Of a DNA stretch of 64,000 nucleotides, positions 11,809 to 22,424 are shown one piece after another. This stretch comes from Pogostemon cablin. Lineage: Eukaryota; Streptophyta; Magnoliopsida; Lamiales; Lamiaceae. How positions within the stretch are numbered: the first letter of the stretch is position 1; every line of letters begins with the position of its first letter. Under the pieces are notes generated by a model. It was given only the letters and a program-made list of their open reading frames with translations. It did no database searches and was not told where the DNA came from. The position numbers and the translations under genes were made by a program. The stretch is taken from contig JAHCLQ010000881.1 in NCBI GenBank assembly GCA_023678885.1, forward strand, positions 62,001-126,000, read 5' to 3'.

Positions 11809-12712
11809 TAAGATTAACTGTAAACGAGTCAAGAGTGATGAACCTCTTGAGATTAGTCTACCTTTGGGTGAGAGAGTTGTTGTGAATACCTTAATAGAAA
11901 GTGTGAGCGTACACATTGAAGGAGTAGACTTTAGCATCAAGCCGTATGTTATGAACATGCATGGATTTGATTTGATTCTAGGAATGGATTGACTTTCCTA
12001 CAATCAAACCAATATAAAGTGCAAGGAACGAGTAATGATCTTAAGGGAACCAAAATCCGAGAAAGAAGTGGTACACAAGCTCAAGAGTGGTGTAGTACCG
12101 AGAATATTATCTGCTACAAAAGCTGCCAAGATACTTAGAAAGAAGTCCTGCCAGGGATTCCTAGTCAACATTGTAGACACCAGGACCACAGAAGTACCAC
12201 CTAGTGACATACCTATTGTCCGAGAGTACCTTGATGTCTTTCCGGAGGATTTACCAGGCGTGCCTCCAAATCGTCAAGTAGAGTTTTCCATAGACTTGAT
12301 ACCAGGATCTGCACCAGTATCTAAAGCTCCGTATCGAATGGCGCCCGTGGAACTACAAGAGTTGAAAGTTCAGCTACAAGAGCTCTTGCACTTGGGGTTC
12401 ATCCGCCCAAGCGTATCTTCATGGGGAGTTCCAATCCTATTTGTTAAGAAGAAAGATGGATCCATGAGGATGTGTATTGACTACCAAGAGCTTAACAAGT
12501 TGACGATAAAGAACCAGTATCCCTTACCTCGAATTGAAGACTTGTTTGATCAATTAGAAGGAGCAAGTGTATTTTCCAAAATTGATTTAAGATCCGGGTA
12601 CCATCAATTGAGAGTGAAGGAGTCAGACATTTCTAAGACTGCTTTTAGAATGCGTTATGGACACTATGAATTCGTCATCATGCCATTTCTAAGGAGTAAG
12701 TGTTTTGGTTGA
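11765..12712 (+). pseudogene. Element B protease end and reverse transcriptase N-terminal half
   Basis: Protease continues to 11992, ending in a stop after ILGMD where a tryptophan is usual. From 12035 comes the linker with FPEDLPGVPPNRQVEF and the RT fingers and palm (FVKKKDGSMRMCIDYQELNK, then KIDLRSGYHQL). The frame ends just after FVIMPF because of a deletion. The expected stretch of about 60 residues, including the two catalytic aspartates (xIDD motif), is missing; sequence resumes near the FWLKQVTFLGH motif. RT activity is not possible. Confidence 0.85.
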
Positions 12713-13361
12713 AGCAAGTCACATTCCTTGGACATGTGGTGACATCACAAGGGATTGAAGTAGATCTATCTAAAATAGAAGCAGTAAATCAGTGGAGGGC
12801 ACCTACAAATGTTCAAGAAGTTCTTAGTTTCTTGGGATTAGCTGGCTATTATCGAAGGTTCATAGAAGGATTCTCCAAGATAGCCGGTCCAATGACACGA
12901 TTGATTCGTAAAGGAGAGAAGTTCATTTGGTCGGACAAGTGTGAAGAGACCTTTCAAAGGTTAAAGCACGATTTGACTTCAGCACCCGTGTTGACAATCC
13001 CAAATCCGAATAAAGAGTTCACGATCTACAGTGATGCATCAAAGCAAGGACTCGGATGTGTATTGATGCAACATGGAAAGGTTATTGCATAGCTTCTAGA
13101 CAGTTGAGACCGCACGAAGTGAACTACCCTACTCATGACTTGGAGTTAGCGGCCGTAGTTCATGCTTTGAAGATTTGGCGACACTACCTTTATGGTGGGA
13201 GATGTACGATCTTCACGGACCATAAGAGTTTGAAGTATCTGATCAAGCAGAAGGAGCTCAACATGAGACAACGGAGATGGTAAGAGATGGTGAATGATTA
13301 TGACTGCACCATTGAGTACCACCCAGGCAAGGCTAATGTAGTGGCCGACACTATGAGTCAA
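12696..13361 (+). pseudogene. Element B RT thumb and RNase H, frameshifted
   Basis: Starts with FWLKQVTFLGHVV and LGLAGYYRRFIEGFSKIA (RT connection), then RNase H with IYSDASKQG (about 13026). It shifts frame near 13090, continues with THDLELAAVVHALKIWRHYL and FTDHKSLKYL, then has a stop after RQRRW (13281-13283). HPGKANVVAD follows in a third frame. The RNase H acidic residues are present but split over frames. Confidence 0.8.
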
Positions 13362-14517
13362 AAAACCAAAGTGGAGCTAAATAGCCTGTATACCAAGCAA
13401 GAAGAGCTGGTCGAAGAGTTCGCCAAGATGCAAATTAAATTGGTGGCATCACCCTCCGGCACGAAGGCGATCATTGCGACATTAAAAATTCAGCCGAGTT
13501 TGAAAATGGAGATAAAAGAAGCTCAAGAACAAGATCATTTCTTGCAAGGAATGATGAAGAAGGCACTAGCTGGAGGCGAATACAATGGCTTCAAAGTAGA
13601 CGAAGAGGGAGTTTTGACTCTAAATGGAAGATTGTGTGTTCCAATGGTGGAGAAGTTGAGAGAAAAGATTTTAAGTGAAGCGCATGGAGCGCCATACACC
13701 GCTCATCCGGGAGGAACGAAGATGTACCATGACATGAAGGAAAGATTTTGGTGGCGAAGTATGAAATGAGATATTGAATATTTTGCTGAAAGATATTTAA
13801 CTTGCCAACAAGTTAAAATTGAACACCAGCGACCAGCTGGAAATCTTAAACCACTCGAGATCCCCGAGTGGAAATGGGAGCAAATTGTCATGGATTTTGT
13901 CGTAGGTTTACCAAGGTCTTCGAAGGGAAATCATGCCATATGAGTCATCGTTGATCGATTGACCAAGTCAGCTCATTTCTTGCCATAAAGATGACATTCA
14001 AGATGGAGCCGTATGCGCAGTTGTATATTCAAGAGATAGTGAGACTACACTGCGTACCAATGTCAATAGTGTCTGATAGAGATACGCGTTTCACCTCTAG
14101 GTTTTGGGTAAGTCTGCAAAAGGCGATGGGAACTAAACTAAATTTCAACACAGCTTATCACCCACAAATGGATGGGCAATCCGAAAGAACAATCCAGATT
14201 TTGGAAGACATGTTAAAAGTCTGCACTGTTAACATGGGAGAAACATGGGAGAAGTTCCTACCTCTTGTCGAATTTGCCTACAATAACAGCTATCAAGCAA
14301 CTATCAAGATGGCTCCTTACGAGGCGCTCTATGGAAGGAAATGTAGATCACCATTATATAGGGATGATGCTGGTGAGAAAGCAATTCTAGGCCCCAAGCT
14401 AATAGAAGAAGTAGTGGACAAGGTCAGAATAATTCGAGAAAGAATCAAGACTGCTCAATATAGACAAAAGTCCTATGCTGATCAACGAAGAAAGGATTTA
14501 CATTTTGAAGTCTGAGA
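13362..14517 (+). pseudogene. Element B integrase, disrupted
   Basis: Zinc-binding region around 13690-13810 (HPGGTKMYHDMKERFWW, then the CQQ pair), with a stop after RSMK near 13768. The catalytic core has MDFVVGLPRS at about 13890, a stop near 13940, then SDRDTRFTSRFW near 14070 and QSERTIQILEDML near 14180, so all three catalytic acids (D, D, E) are still recognisable. YEALYGRKC follows. The open part is 13991-14515. Confidence 0.82.
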
Positions 14518-14940
14518 TCATGTCTTTCTGAAGGTGGCTCCCACGAAGGGTGTCATATGATTTTGAAGAAGAGAAAAGCTTAGACCTCATTTCGTTAGTC
14601 CATTTCAAATTCTTGATAGAGTTGGAGATCTAGCCTATCGTTTGGCGTTGCCACCCGAGTTATCCTCCATGCACAATGTTTTCCAAATTTCGATGTTGAG
14701 AAAATATGTACATGATCCTAAGCATGTTGTGAATTTCTCGACATTGGGTATTGGCAAGGACCTGACATATGAAGAAGAACCTGTGTCCATTTTGGATCAA
14801 AAGGTCTAAAGGATTCGAAATCATGACGTGCCACTCGTCAAAGTTCAATGGAGTCGGCATACGGAAGATGAGGCTACATGGGAAAAGAAAGACGAAATTC
14901 AAGCAAGATACCCCTGTTTCATTACGGGTAAGATATTTAT
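14518..14940 (+). pseudogene. Element B integrase C-terminus and chromodomain-like region
   Basis: After a stop at 14515-14517 the reading continues through a GPY/F-like segment and an HxVFxxSMLRKY-type motif near 14670-14705. A chromodomain-like tail follows at about 14766-14935 (start YEEEPVSILD, later VKVQWS and EATWE). A stop interrupts the tail near 14808. Tails of this form are typical of plant chromoviruses and are thought to bind modified histones; here it is degenerate. Confidence 0.7.
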
Positions 14941-14974
14941 ATAATTATGGAATTTCGAGGACGAAATTTTTATT

Positions 14975-14986
14975 AGGAGGGTAGGA
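14975..14986 (+). promoter_or_regulatory. Element B polypurine tract
   Basis: AGGAGGGTAGGA directly upstream of the 3' LTR start TGTAATACC. Position and composition fit the plus-strand primer of LTR retrotransposons. Confidence 0.85.
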
Positions 14987-15717
14987 TGTAATACCCCGTA
15001 AGTTTACGCTGCGATTTCCTGACATGGCCCAAATATTTGAAGCCCACATCCACACTTAGCCCACTCATTAATCAACCATGAGTTTAAGATTTAAAATAGA
15101 TAAGTTTTCTTACTCCCCAAGAAATAAATCGTGATCTTCATAAATGAGATATTTTTTCTTTCCTTATCAACCTATATCTTAGGAAAGTTTGTTAAATCCT
15201 ATGAAGATATGCGATCAGCCGTGTGGATATAATTCCAATCCTTCCTTATTCACTACACACACTGGCTTCGCTTCACTATTCTGCGAACGGAGAGAGAGGT
15301 AAAGTTCTCACTCTTTTCTTTCTCTTTTCTTTTCTCTTCCTTTACTTTCTTCTTCCTTCGATCATTATGGAAAACTAGAAAAATGCTTGTTTCCTTCTTT
15401 ATTTGTTTCTTCAAACTTAAAACCGCCAACCCTAATATTCTCAATTTGCAACCCTTACGTGAATAAGTATGTAGATTAGTTGTACAATTGTTTATTGAAA
15501 TCATAGTAGTAATGGTCGATCATGATGATGTAGGTGACGAAGGAGACCCTGATATTGTCGTTAGTACTTGAACGTTAGACATCACTCGGTTAAAAGGTGG
15601 GGATTCTTTCATTCTTATATGTGTTTAAATGATTCGTATGTGGTAATTGAATTAAAATTGAAATTGTTGTCACTTATGAGTTGATGATCATACTTGAATC
15701 TTATGAAATTATATATG

Positions 15718-15805
15718 GCATGGGTATGGGCTGCACTAGTGCCATATTATAGCATGGGTATGGGCTGTAATGATGCCATACTATAGCATGGGTAAGGGTT
15801 GTGAA
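15718..15805 (+). repeat. ~34-bp tandem repeat in the element B LTR
   Basis: Three starts of GCATGGGTATGGG-like units at about 15718, 15752 and 15786. Each first half is followed by a TGCCAT complement, so units could form small hairpins. Present only in the 3' LTR because the 5' LTR is deleted here. Confidence 0.75.
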
Positions 15806-16715
15806 GGAGTGTCTTACTAACGAATCGCGATATCGTAAAGTTACACGGATAAGGGCCGAAAGGTGCCTTATTATGACATGATAAAAGTGTGTTGTAAGTG
15901 AATTAATTCTCGCATATGGATTATTTGATGTATGTAAGCATGTTTAGATCTTCACTGAGCGTGTGGTTGCTCACCCCGATAAATATTCTTATCGTAAGTT
16001 GAGCGTGGCAAAGCGTACAAGCGGAGGTTGCGGGCGATGAGACTTAATAATAAGACTTCAATTTTATGCAGCACATAGTTGTACTGCAAGCTTCCTATCC
16101 CTTTATCTATTTAATTGAATACTTATTTTTGGAATTGTTAATAAATGATGTCATGTGTTACTGAGCCGTCGGAAACATTTCGCAAGTTTTTTTTTCATAA
16201 GGTTGGCGTGTTCATTTAGTAGGATTGCGTGATGTAAGTTATTAATGATATAGGTAAGGAAATCAGTTTGTAAATTAACTCCACTGCTTATGTGTGTGGT
16301 CGGTTAGCATGTATGTTTATGTGTTGTGGCTGTCGATCAATGACAGATTGAAAAAAAATGTGGGGTGTTCAGCTGTTTGTTTAAGTTTGTGAATTGTTGG
16401 TGATGGACTTGTACCTAGAGGTACAAGTGCGCTTGTAGAAATGAATCATTATCATATCTTTTGTATTTTATTAGCTTCGATTTGGCAGGTTGTGTGGTAC
16501 CGTAGGTGATTCGTGGCATACATGTAAAATTTTTTTTAGTTGGGTTGTTATTCTGAAATTTCCTTTCATCCTACCATTAATTATCATATGACAGGCCTTG
16601 ACAATTGAGGAGTACTTACGTATGACTCAAAATTGCATGTTACTTGCTAAATAAACTAAAGTTATATGGTATAGTGAGATTATTTGGTATTTTGCAGAAT
16701 TGGGGTGTAGAAAAA

Positions 16716-16830
16716 GAAACTTATTGTCCTTCCCTCAGATTTTGCATAAAGTATAGAGTTAAAACTTACTGTCCTTCCCTTAGATTTTGCAGAAAGTAGA
16801 AATGAAACTTACTGGCCTTCTTGCAAAGTC
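16716..16830 (+). repeat. ~44-bp tandem repeat in the element B LTR
   Basis: Units beginning AAACTTA(T/C)TG(T/G)CCTTC at about 16717, 16762 and 16805, each followed by a TTTTGCA-type word. The third unit overlaps the right edge of the deletion seen in the 5' LTR. Confidence 0.7.
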
Positions 16831-17284
16831 CTGCAGAATGTTGCAAATAATTCTGCACAAACTTTGGTTTATTAAATGATAAGTCCTGTATGTTTGCAAG
16901 GATTTCTTTCTCTTTTTTTTGAAGAAACTTTCAGCCCTTTACTCTTAAAGCTTTTGCAAAATACTTTATTGATATTCTAAAATAAAAATTTGCAGAACTT
17001 AAAGGATCAATCCCTCATCTAAACCCCTTTGCTTAAAATTATTTGCTAAAGCTTGTAGAATACTTGTGGGACTTGCAGCTTATCTGCTAACTCTTTCATT
17101 TTGCAAGATAACTTGTTTTTTTAAGTTTGCTGAAATTTATAGGACCAAGCTCATTTCCATTTTCCTTCTTGTTTGCAAATTATTTCCTACTTGATAAATT
17201 AAAAAAAAAATTTAATCATGCCCTATTTAATATTTTATTTCAAATACTATTCGGATTTTCCTTGGTAAAATTTGGGACGTGACA

Positions 17285-17289
17285 CAATG
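17285..17289. repeat. Target site duplication of element B, right copy (CAATG)
   Basis: CAATG directly after the 3' LTR, matching 8979-8983. Element A gag resumes immediately. Confidence 0.95.
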
Positions 17290-17857
17290 ACCACACGATA
17301 ACATTCTTCAATTATCAAGGTGTCAAAGGTCTCTGTAATCTCCTTTAACCATGCCCCCGCTTTAGAAACATCTCTTGCACCGTCAAATTTCGAAGTCCCC
17401 ATGTTTTCAACTGCTTTCACCAATTCTGGTATAAAAAGTGCACCTCGAGAAGTAGAACCTCCTAAAGCCATTTCTGGAGTAAAAACTGGTACATTAGTTG
17501 TAGGTCGAATAGTTCATTAGCACGAAGAACCTCTTTAGTAACAGTCGTAGTCGTATGAGCCGTTGTAGGTGGTGGAACACCATGTATTCGAATATGATCA
17601 TAATACAATTGGTACTGTTCCGGTGTCATCATGTGCTCAATCCGCAACTGGGCCCGTGGTTGCTCTACCTGGAAAACTGGCACCCTATGATCAGAATTGA
17701 TAGGGTCCGTAACCGTCGGAGGAATGGCATGATCAGAAGAAACATGTCCTCGAGGTCCACGAGGAACAGAAGAGAGTAGAGGACTCGGAGGATCACGAGG
17801 AGCGGGTCCTCGACCTCGACCTCGACTTAGACCTCGACGACGAACTGGAGGTGCCAA
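17285..17857 (-). pseudogene. Element A gag, 5' part
   Basis: Minus-strand start of gag. The start codon present as ATG in C and D is TTG here (17855-17857). The N-terminus is Arg/Pro-rich (RGRGRG, then PRDPPSPLL), followed by MTPEQYQLYYDH. A single-base loss near 17520 shifts the frame after LRANE. The second frame (MALGG onward) continues into FDTLIIEECYRVV and is cut by element B at 17284. Confidence 0.88.
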
Positions 17858-17986
17858 AATGACTGAAAGGAAGAAAGGAAAGAAAATGCAAGGTCAATGT
17901 CAAGGCAAAACGATACCTAAGGATGACATAGAAACAAAGTTGGACCCATCGGCTCGACTCAAAAAGAATGATAATCATAAAACCAG

Positions 17987-17998
17987 GCTCTGATACCA
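17987..17998 (-). promoter_or_regulatory. Element A primer-binding site (initiator tRNA-Met)
   Basis: Plus-strand GCTCTGATACCA, i.e. TGGTATCAGAGC on the minus strand, seven bases inside the LTR remnant end at 18006. Same spacing as in C and D. Confidence 0.93.
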
Positions 17999-18005
17999 AG
18001 AAAGT

Positions 18006-18014
18006 TGTCACGCC
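18006..18014 (-). repeat. 9-bp remnant of the element A 5' LTR
   Basis: TGTCACGCC is the terminal LTR sequence adjoining the PBS region. From 18015 the sequence is satellite (TCGATCAACATTTCC). Over 2.3 kb of LTR is missing at a sharp junction. Confidence 0.85.
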
Positions 18015-20047
18015 TCGATCAACATTTCCTTTATTTTGATGTATATTTACTTCATTATGATGCATTTACCTCATTACGATCAATATTTCCTTAGTTTTGA
18101 TGCATATTTCTTTTGTTTTGATGCATATTTTTCTTCGTTTCGATGCATATTTACTTTATTTTGATGGATATTTACTTCATTACGATCAACATTTCCTTCA
18201 TTTTGATGCATATTTACTTCATTTCGATGCATATTTCCTTAATTTTGATGCATATTTACTTCATAACGACCAATATTTCCTTCGTTTCGATGCATATTTT
18301 CTTCATTTTGATGCATTTACCTCATTATAATCAATATTTCCTTCGTTTCGATGCATATTTCTTTTGTTTTGATGCACATTTACTTCATTTTGATGCTCAT
18401 TTTCTTGTTTCGATGCAGATTTACTTCATTTTAATTCAAATTTTGATGTATTTTTCTTTCGTTTCAATTGATATTTACTTCATTTTGAGGCATATTTCCT
18501 TCATTTTGATGCAGATTTACTTCACTACATTCAACATTTCCTTTGTTTTGATGCATATTTTCTTCATTTTGATGCATATTTACTTCATTACGATCAATAT
18601 TTTCTTCATTTTGATGTATATTTACTTTATTTTGAAGCATATTTACTTCATTACGATCAATATTTCCTTCGTTTTGATGCTTATTTACATCATTTTGATG
18701 CATATTTACCTCATTAAGATCTACATTTCCTTCGTTTTGATGCATATTTCTTTCATTTCAGTGAATATTTACTTCATTTTTATGCATATTTACTTCATTG
18801 CGATCAACATTTCCTTCGTTTCGATGCATATTTACTTCATTTTGATGCATATTTACCTCATTACGATCAACATTTCCTTCGTTTCGATGCATATTTACTT
18901 CATTTTTTATGCATATTTTCCTTCGTTTCGATGCATATTTACTTTATTTTGATGGATATTTACTTCATTACGATCAATATTTCTTTCATTTTGATGCATA
19001 TTTACTTCATTTCGATGCATATTTCCTTAATTTTGATGCATATTTACTTCATAACGACCAATATTTCCTTCGTTTCGATGCATATTTACTTCATTTTGTT
19101 GCATTTACCTCATTATAATCAATATTTCCTTCGTTTCGATACATATTTCTTTTGTTTTGATGCACATTTACTTCATTTTGATGCTCATTTTCTTATTTTG
19201 ATGCATATTTACTTCATTTTAATTCAAATTTTGATGTATTTTTCTTTCGTTTCAATTGATATTTACTTCATTTTGATGCATATTTCCTTCATTTTGATGC
19301 AGATTTACTTCACTACATTCAACATTTCCTTTGTTTTGATGCATATTTTCTTCATTTTGATTCGTATTTACTTCATTACGATCAATATTTTCTTCAATTC
19401 GATGTATATTTACTTCATTTTGAAGCATATTTACTTCATTACGATCAACATTTCCTTCGTTTTGATGCTTATTTACATATTTTGATGCATATTTACCTCA
19501 TTAAGATCTACATTTCCTTCGTTTCGATGCATATTTCTTTCATTTCAATGAATATTTACTTCATTTTGATGAATATTCACTTCATTGCGATCAGCACCTC
19601 ATTACGATCAACATTTCCTTCGTTTCGATGCATATTTTTTTTATTTTGATGCACATTTACTTCATTTTGATGCTCATTTTTTTGTTTTGTTGGATATTTA
19701 CTTCATTTTGATTCAAATTTTGATGCATTTTTCTTTCGTTTCAATTGATATTTACTTTATTTTGATGTATATTTCCTTCATTTTGATGCAGATTTACTCC
19801 ATTACGTTCAACATTTCCTTCGTTTTGATGCATATTTTTTTCATTTTGATGCATATTTACTTCATTACGATCAATATTTCCTTCGTTTCGATGTATATTA
19901 TTTCATTTTGATGCATATTTACTTCATTACGATCAACATTTCTTTCGTTTTGATGCTTATTTACATCATTTTGATGCATAATTTACCTCATTAAGATCTA
20001 CATTTCCTTCGTTTCGAAGCATATTTCTTTCATTTCGATAAATATTT
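18015..20047. repeat. 21-bp satellite array, second block
   Basis: Same monomer and orientation as 1-2166. A higher-order period of 788 bp is visible (18143 recurs at 18931). The last ~250 bp before the LTR at 20048 match the ~250 bp before the LTR at 2167, both ending CGATAAATATTT. This indicates that block plus LTR is a duplicated unit. Confidence 0.93.
20043..20047. repeat. Putative target site duplication of the solo LTR, left (TATTT)
   Basis: TATTT before the LTR, matching TATTT at 22420-22424. The satellite contains TATTT in most monomers, so chance agreement is possible. Confidence 0.55.
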
Positions 20048-22419
20048 AGTCACGCCCCGACCCCAGACAGAACGCGACAACCGCCACGTTAACCATAAAT
20101 TCGTAGAATGGGTGCACTCCACTCCACAAAGTTTATAGAAAACGTAAGGCTTGCTATCAAGTACCTGTAGAACTGAACAACTGATAGCAGCGGGTACAAA
20201 CCGAGGACATCATCTCAAAAAGTATCAACAATGATTTACAAACGTACATAATACAACGGTGTAACTTAGTTTAGAGAAAATATACATGAACGATATAATA
20301 TCATGAAGGTACAAAAAGAACATCAAGGGGCTCACCAAATATAAACCATACAATCTCGCCAATGAATCCGTTAATTTACATAAAAGAGAAAGTACCCAAA
20401 ACACGGATTGGATGATGATCAAACGATAGGAAAACCTCCAACCAAAACGATATCAACAGCCTGAAAAGGAAAGAATGATGGGGGTAAGCAAAACCACTAG
20501 CTCAGTGAGGTGATAAGCCGGTCACCCCGACCCTTATACGAAGCATGTATTCCCACTCGCGGTTCATAACATAAAATCTAACATTTCATCCCACGATAAC
20601 TATTTCTCACTCAGTGTACATATTAATGAAAATAAAAAACTTAGTGCATATTTACGAATAACACAATTAGTTCAAACCACATGTTATCACATAAAAGACG
20701 CGTGGGTAGTCCATATCCTCCTCGAACTGAGCTCTCCGTCGAGAGACAGTCCAAGCCCGTCACTGTTACTCTAGATAAAATGCTCATTAATATTCTTTCT
20801 CAACACGCCAAGTGCTAAAGTTCACAATTCAATATCGACGTGAATAATTGAAATGTTCAAACATATAAACATATATGACATGCATGTCCCACACCGGTGA
20901 CGTTGACTGAGCCTATAATAGACTGTTTCATCTAACGATCACCCTCCAGTGTATCAGTATTTGGCAAATGGACAGGTGCCCCGTTAGATCTAACTCACCT
21001 GGGTTTGCCAAGCAACGGGCAACTTGGTTGTCACTCTAACTCACCCGAACCGCGACAATTCGGGCTACTTAATCAATGTCGCTCCAACTCACCCGAACCG
21101 TGACTAATTCGGGCTACTTAACCTTGGTACCAAGCATACATATGCATGTGCATCATAAGATGAATAACGACTCAAGTTAGAGTCTTAATTGGCACACAAG
21201 AATAACTAGAAATCAATTCTCAAATAATTCACAATAAATGCCGTCAGATATCGAGCCGGCAAGGCTCTTCAACATAAGTTAAAATCAATAATACTCATAA
21301 AATGGCTAACAGGACTCTAACCAGAGCAATCGAGCCAATCAGGCTCTTTACCACATAACACAATACAAAATAATTTTCTTATCAATTAATTAAAACTAAA
21401 ATAAATGCACATTTATCGAGGGTCCACACTTCCCACAAGAGAAGGCGTTCCCGAATTAACAACTCACAAGGAAGTGATTAACTCTCTCCAGAATCTGAAG
21501 TCGGTCCCTTGCCCTTCGTCGATGGTTCTTTACCTAGAAAGGAGATGAGCATTTAAAGACAAATTAAATATAACTAACTATTAGCGGTAACATCCCTTTC
21601 ATTGCTAAAAACAAATCATAATCGAGTTCGAACGAGTTTATATTAAATAAAAATGGTATGTAACTCCTTAACATCAGTTCTCAATCCCACATAACTCGTT
21701 TCAATACATTAACTAAACGAAACGATAGAAAATAAGTTTGAATTCGACAAAAAAATTCTGAAATTTTCCAGCTAGCGGCAGTTTACGAGAAAATTCAAAA
21801 CTAATTGTAGAATAATCTGATTGAGGCGTTTCAAGTGGCTACGGAAAGCTAACGAGTTCAGCTACGTACAGAAATTAAGTTTGCAAACTTTTGAGGGCAA
21901 TAGCTATGTCAAAATCAGTTCGAACAGTCTACGAATTACCCATATATCAAAAAGAAAAACCCGACAAAAGTACAAAACCATGGAAGAAGGAAGCTTAATT
22001 CACACACCACTTACCTCAAAACAACTTAGAAACCACCTAGGATGAGGGTTGTAAGGGAGAATTTGATCAACAAGGGTTTCTCCTCTTCACTCTCTTCTTT
22101 CCCCTCTTTTGTTTTTCTTCTCCCGTTCTTCTCTCTTTTTTTTTTAACTTTTGCCTTAATAATTATATATATCAGGTCATTTAAGTGGGCTAAGACTTTG
22201 GGCCACAAAATAAATAAATAAATAAGTTTGGACTTTCTAAAAAAAATCTAGTTGGCTAAGATAAGGCTGGCCTTTTGGGCCATAAAAATAAATAAATAGG
22301 TTTTGGGCTTTCTAAAAAAAATCTAGTTGGGCTAAGATAGGGCTGGCCTTTTGGGCCATAAAAATAAATAAATAGGTTTTGGGCTTTCTAAAAAAATCTA
22401 GTTGAGCTAAGATATTATA
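20048..22419 (-). mobile_element. Solo LTR of the A/C/D family
   Basis: 2372 bp, minus orientation, with satellite on both sides and no internal region. It is full length (TATAATATC to GTGAC in element orientation; the last base is changed) and flanked by TATTT on both sides. A solo LTR normally arises by recombination between the two LTRs of one element. It carries the same U3 minisatellite, TATA-like box and splice-like motifs as the other LTRs. Confidence 0.85.
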
Positions 22420-22424
22420 TATTT
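22420..22424. repeat. Putative target site duplication of the solo LTR, right (TATTT)
   Basis: Pairs with 20043-20047. Confidence 0.55.

Larger units (their letters stand above)
8984..17284 (+). mobile_element. Element B: nested Ty3/gypsy chromovirus, defective
   Basis: About 8.3 kb and inserted into the gag of element A, with a 5-bp target duplication. Order: 5' LTR 8984-9604, PBS 9608-9619, leader with an extra open frame, gag 10720-11808, degenerate pol to about 14940, polypurine tract 14975-14986, 3' LTR 14987-17284. LTRs start TGTAATACC and end GTGACA. The C-terminal chromodomain-like region places it near the Tekay/Del group, but its proteins differ clearly from A, C and D. Its RT lacks the catalytic aspartate motif and pol has many stops, so it is dead. 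Confidence 0.93.
14987..17284 (+). repeat. Element B 3' LTR, full length
   Basis: 2298 bp, TGTAATACC to GACGTGACA. It retains the ~1.64-kb middle that the 5' LTR lost. It includes a TC-rich stretch (15305-15360) and two short tandem repeats (15718-15805 and 16716-16830). No coding region is apparent. Confidence 0.93.
2167..18014 (-). mobile_element. Element A: defective Tekay/Del-type Ty3/gypsy retrotransposon, interrupted by element B
   Basis: Minus-strand chromovirus-type LTR retrotransposon. Its downstream LTR is 2167-4536, then come pol (4450-7973), a candidate gag-pro intron (7974-8112), gag (8113-8983 and 17285-17857) and the primer-binding site (17987-17998). Element B (8984-17284) sits inside gag. 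The upstream LTR is nearly absent: only its terminal 9 bp (18006-18014, TGTCACGCC) remain before satellite begins. Protein sequence is close to elements C and D but carries many frameshifts and stops. It is clearly older or more decayed than C and D and cannot be autonomous. Confidence 0.9.
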
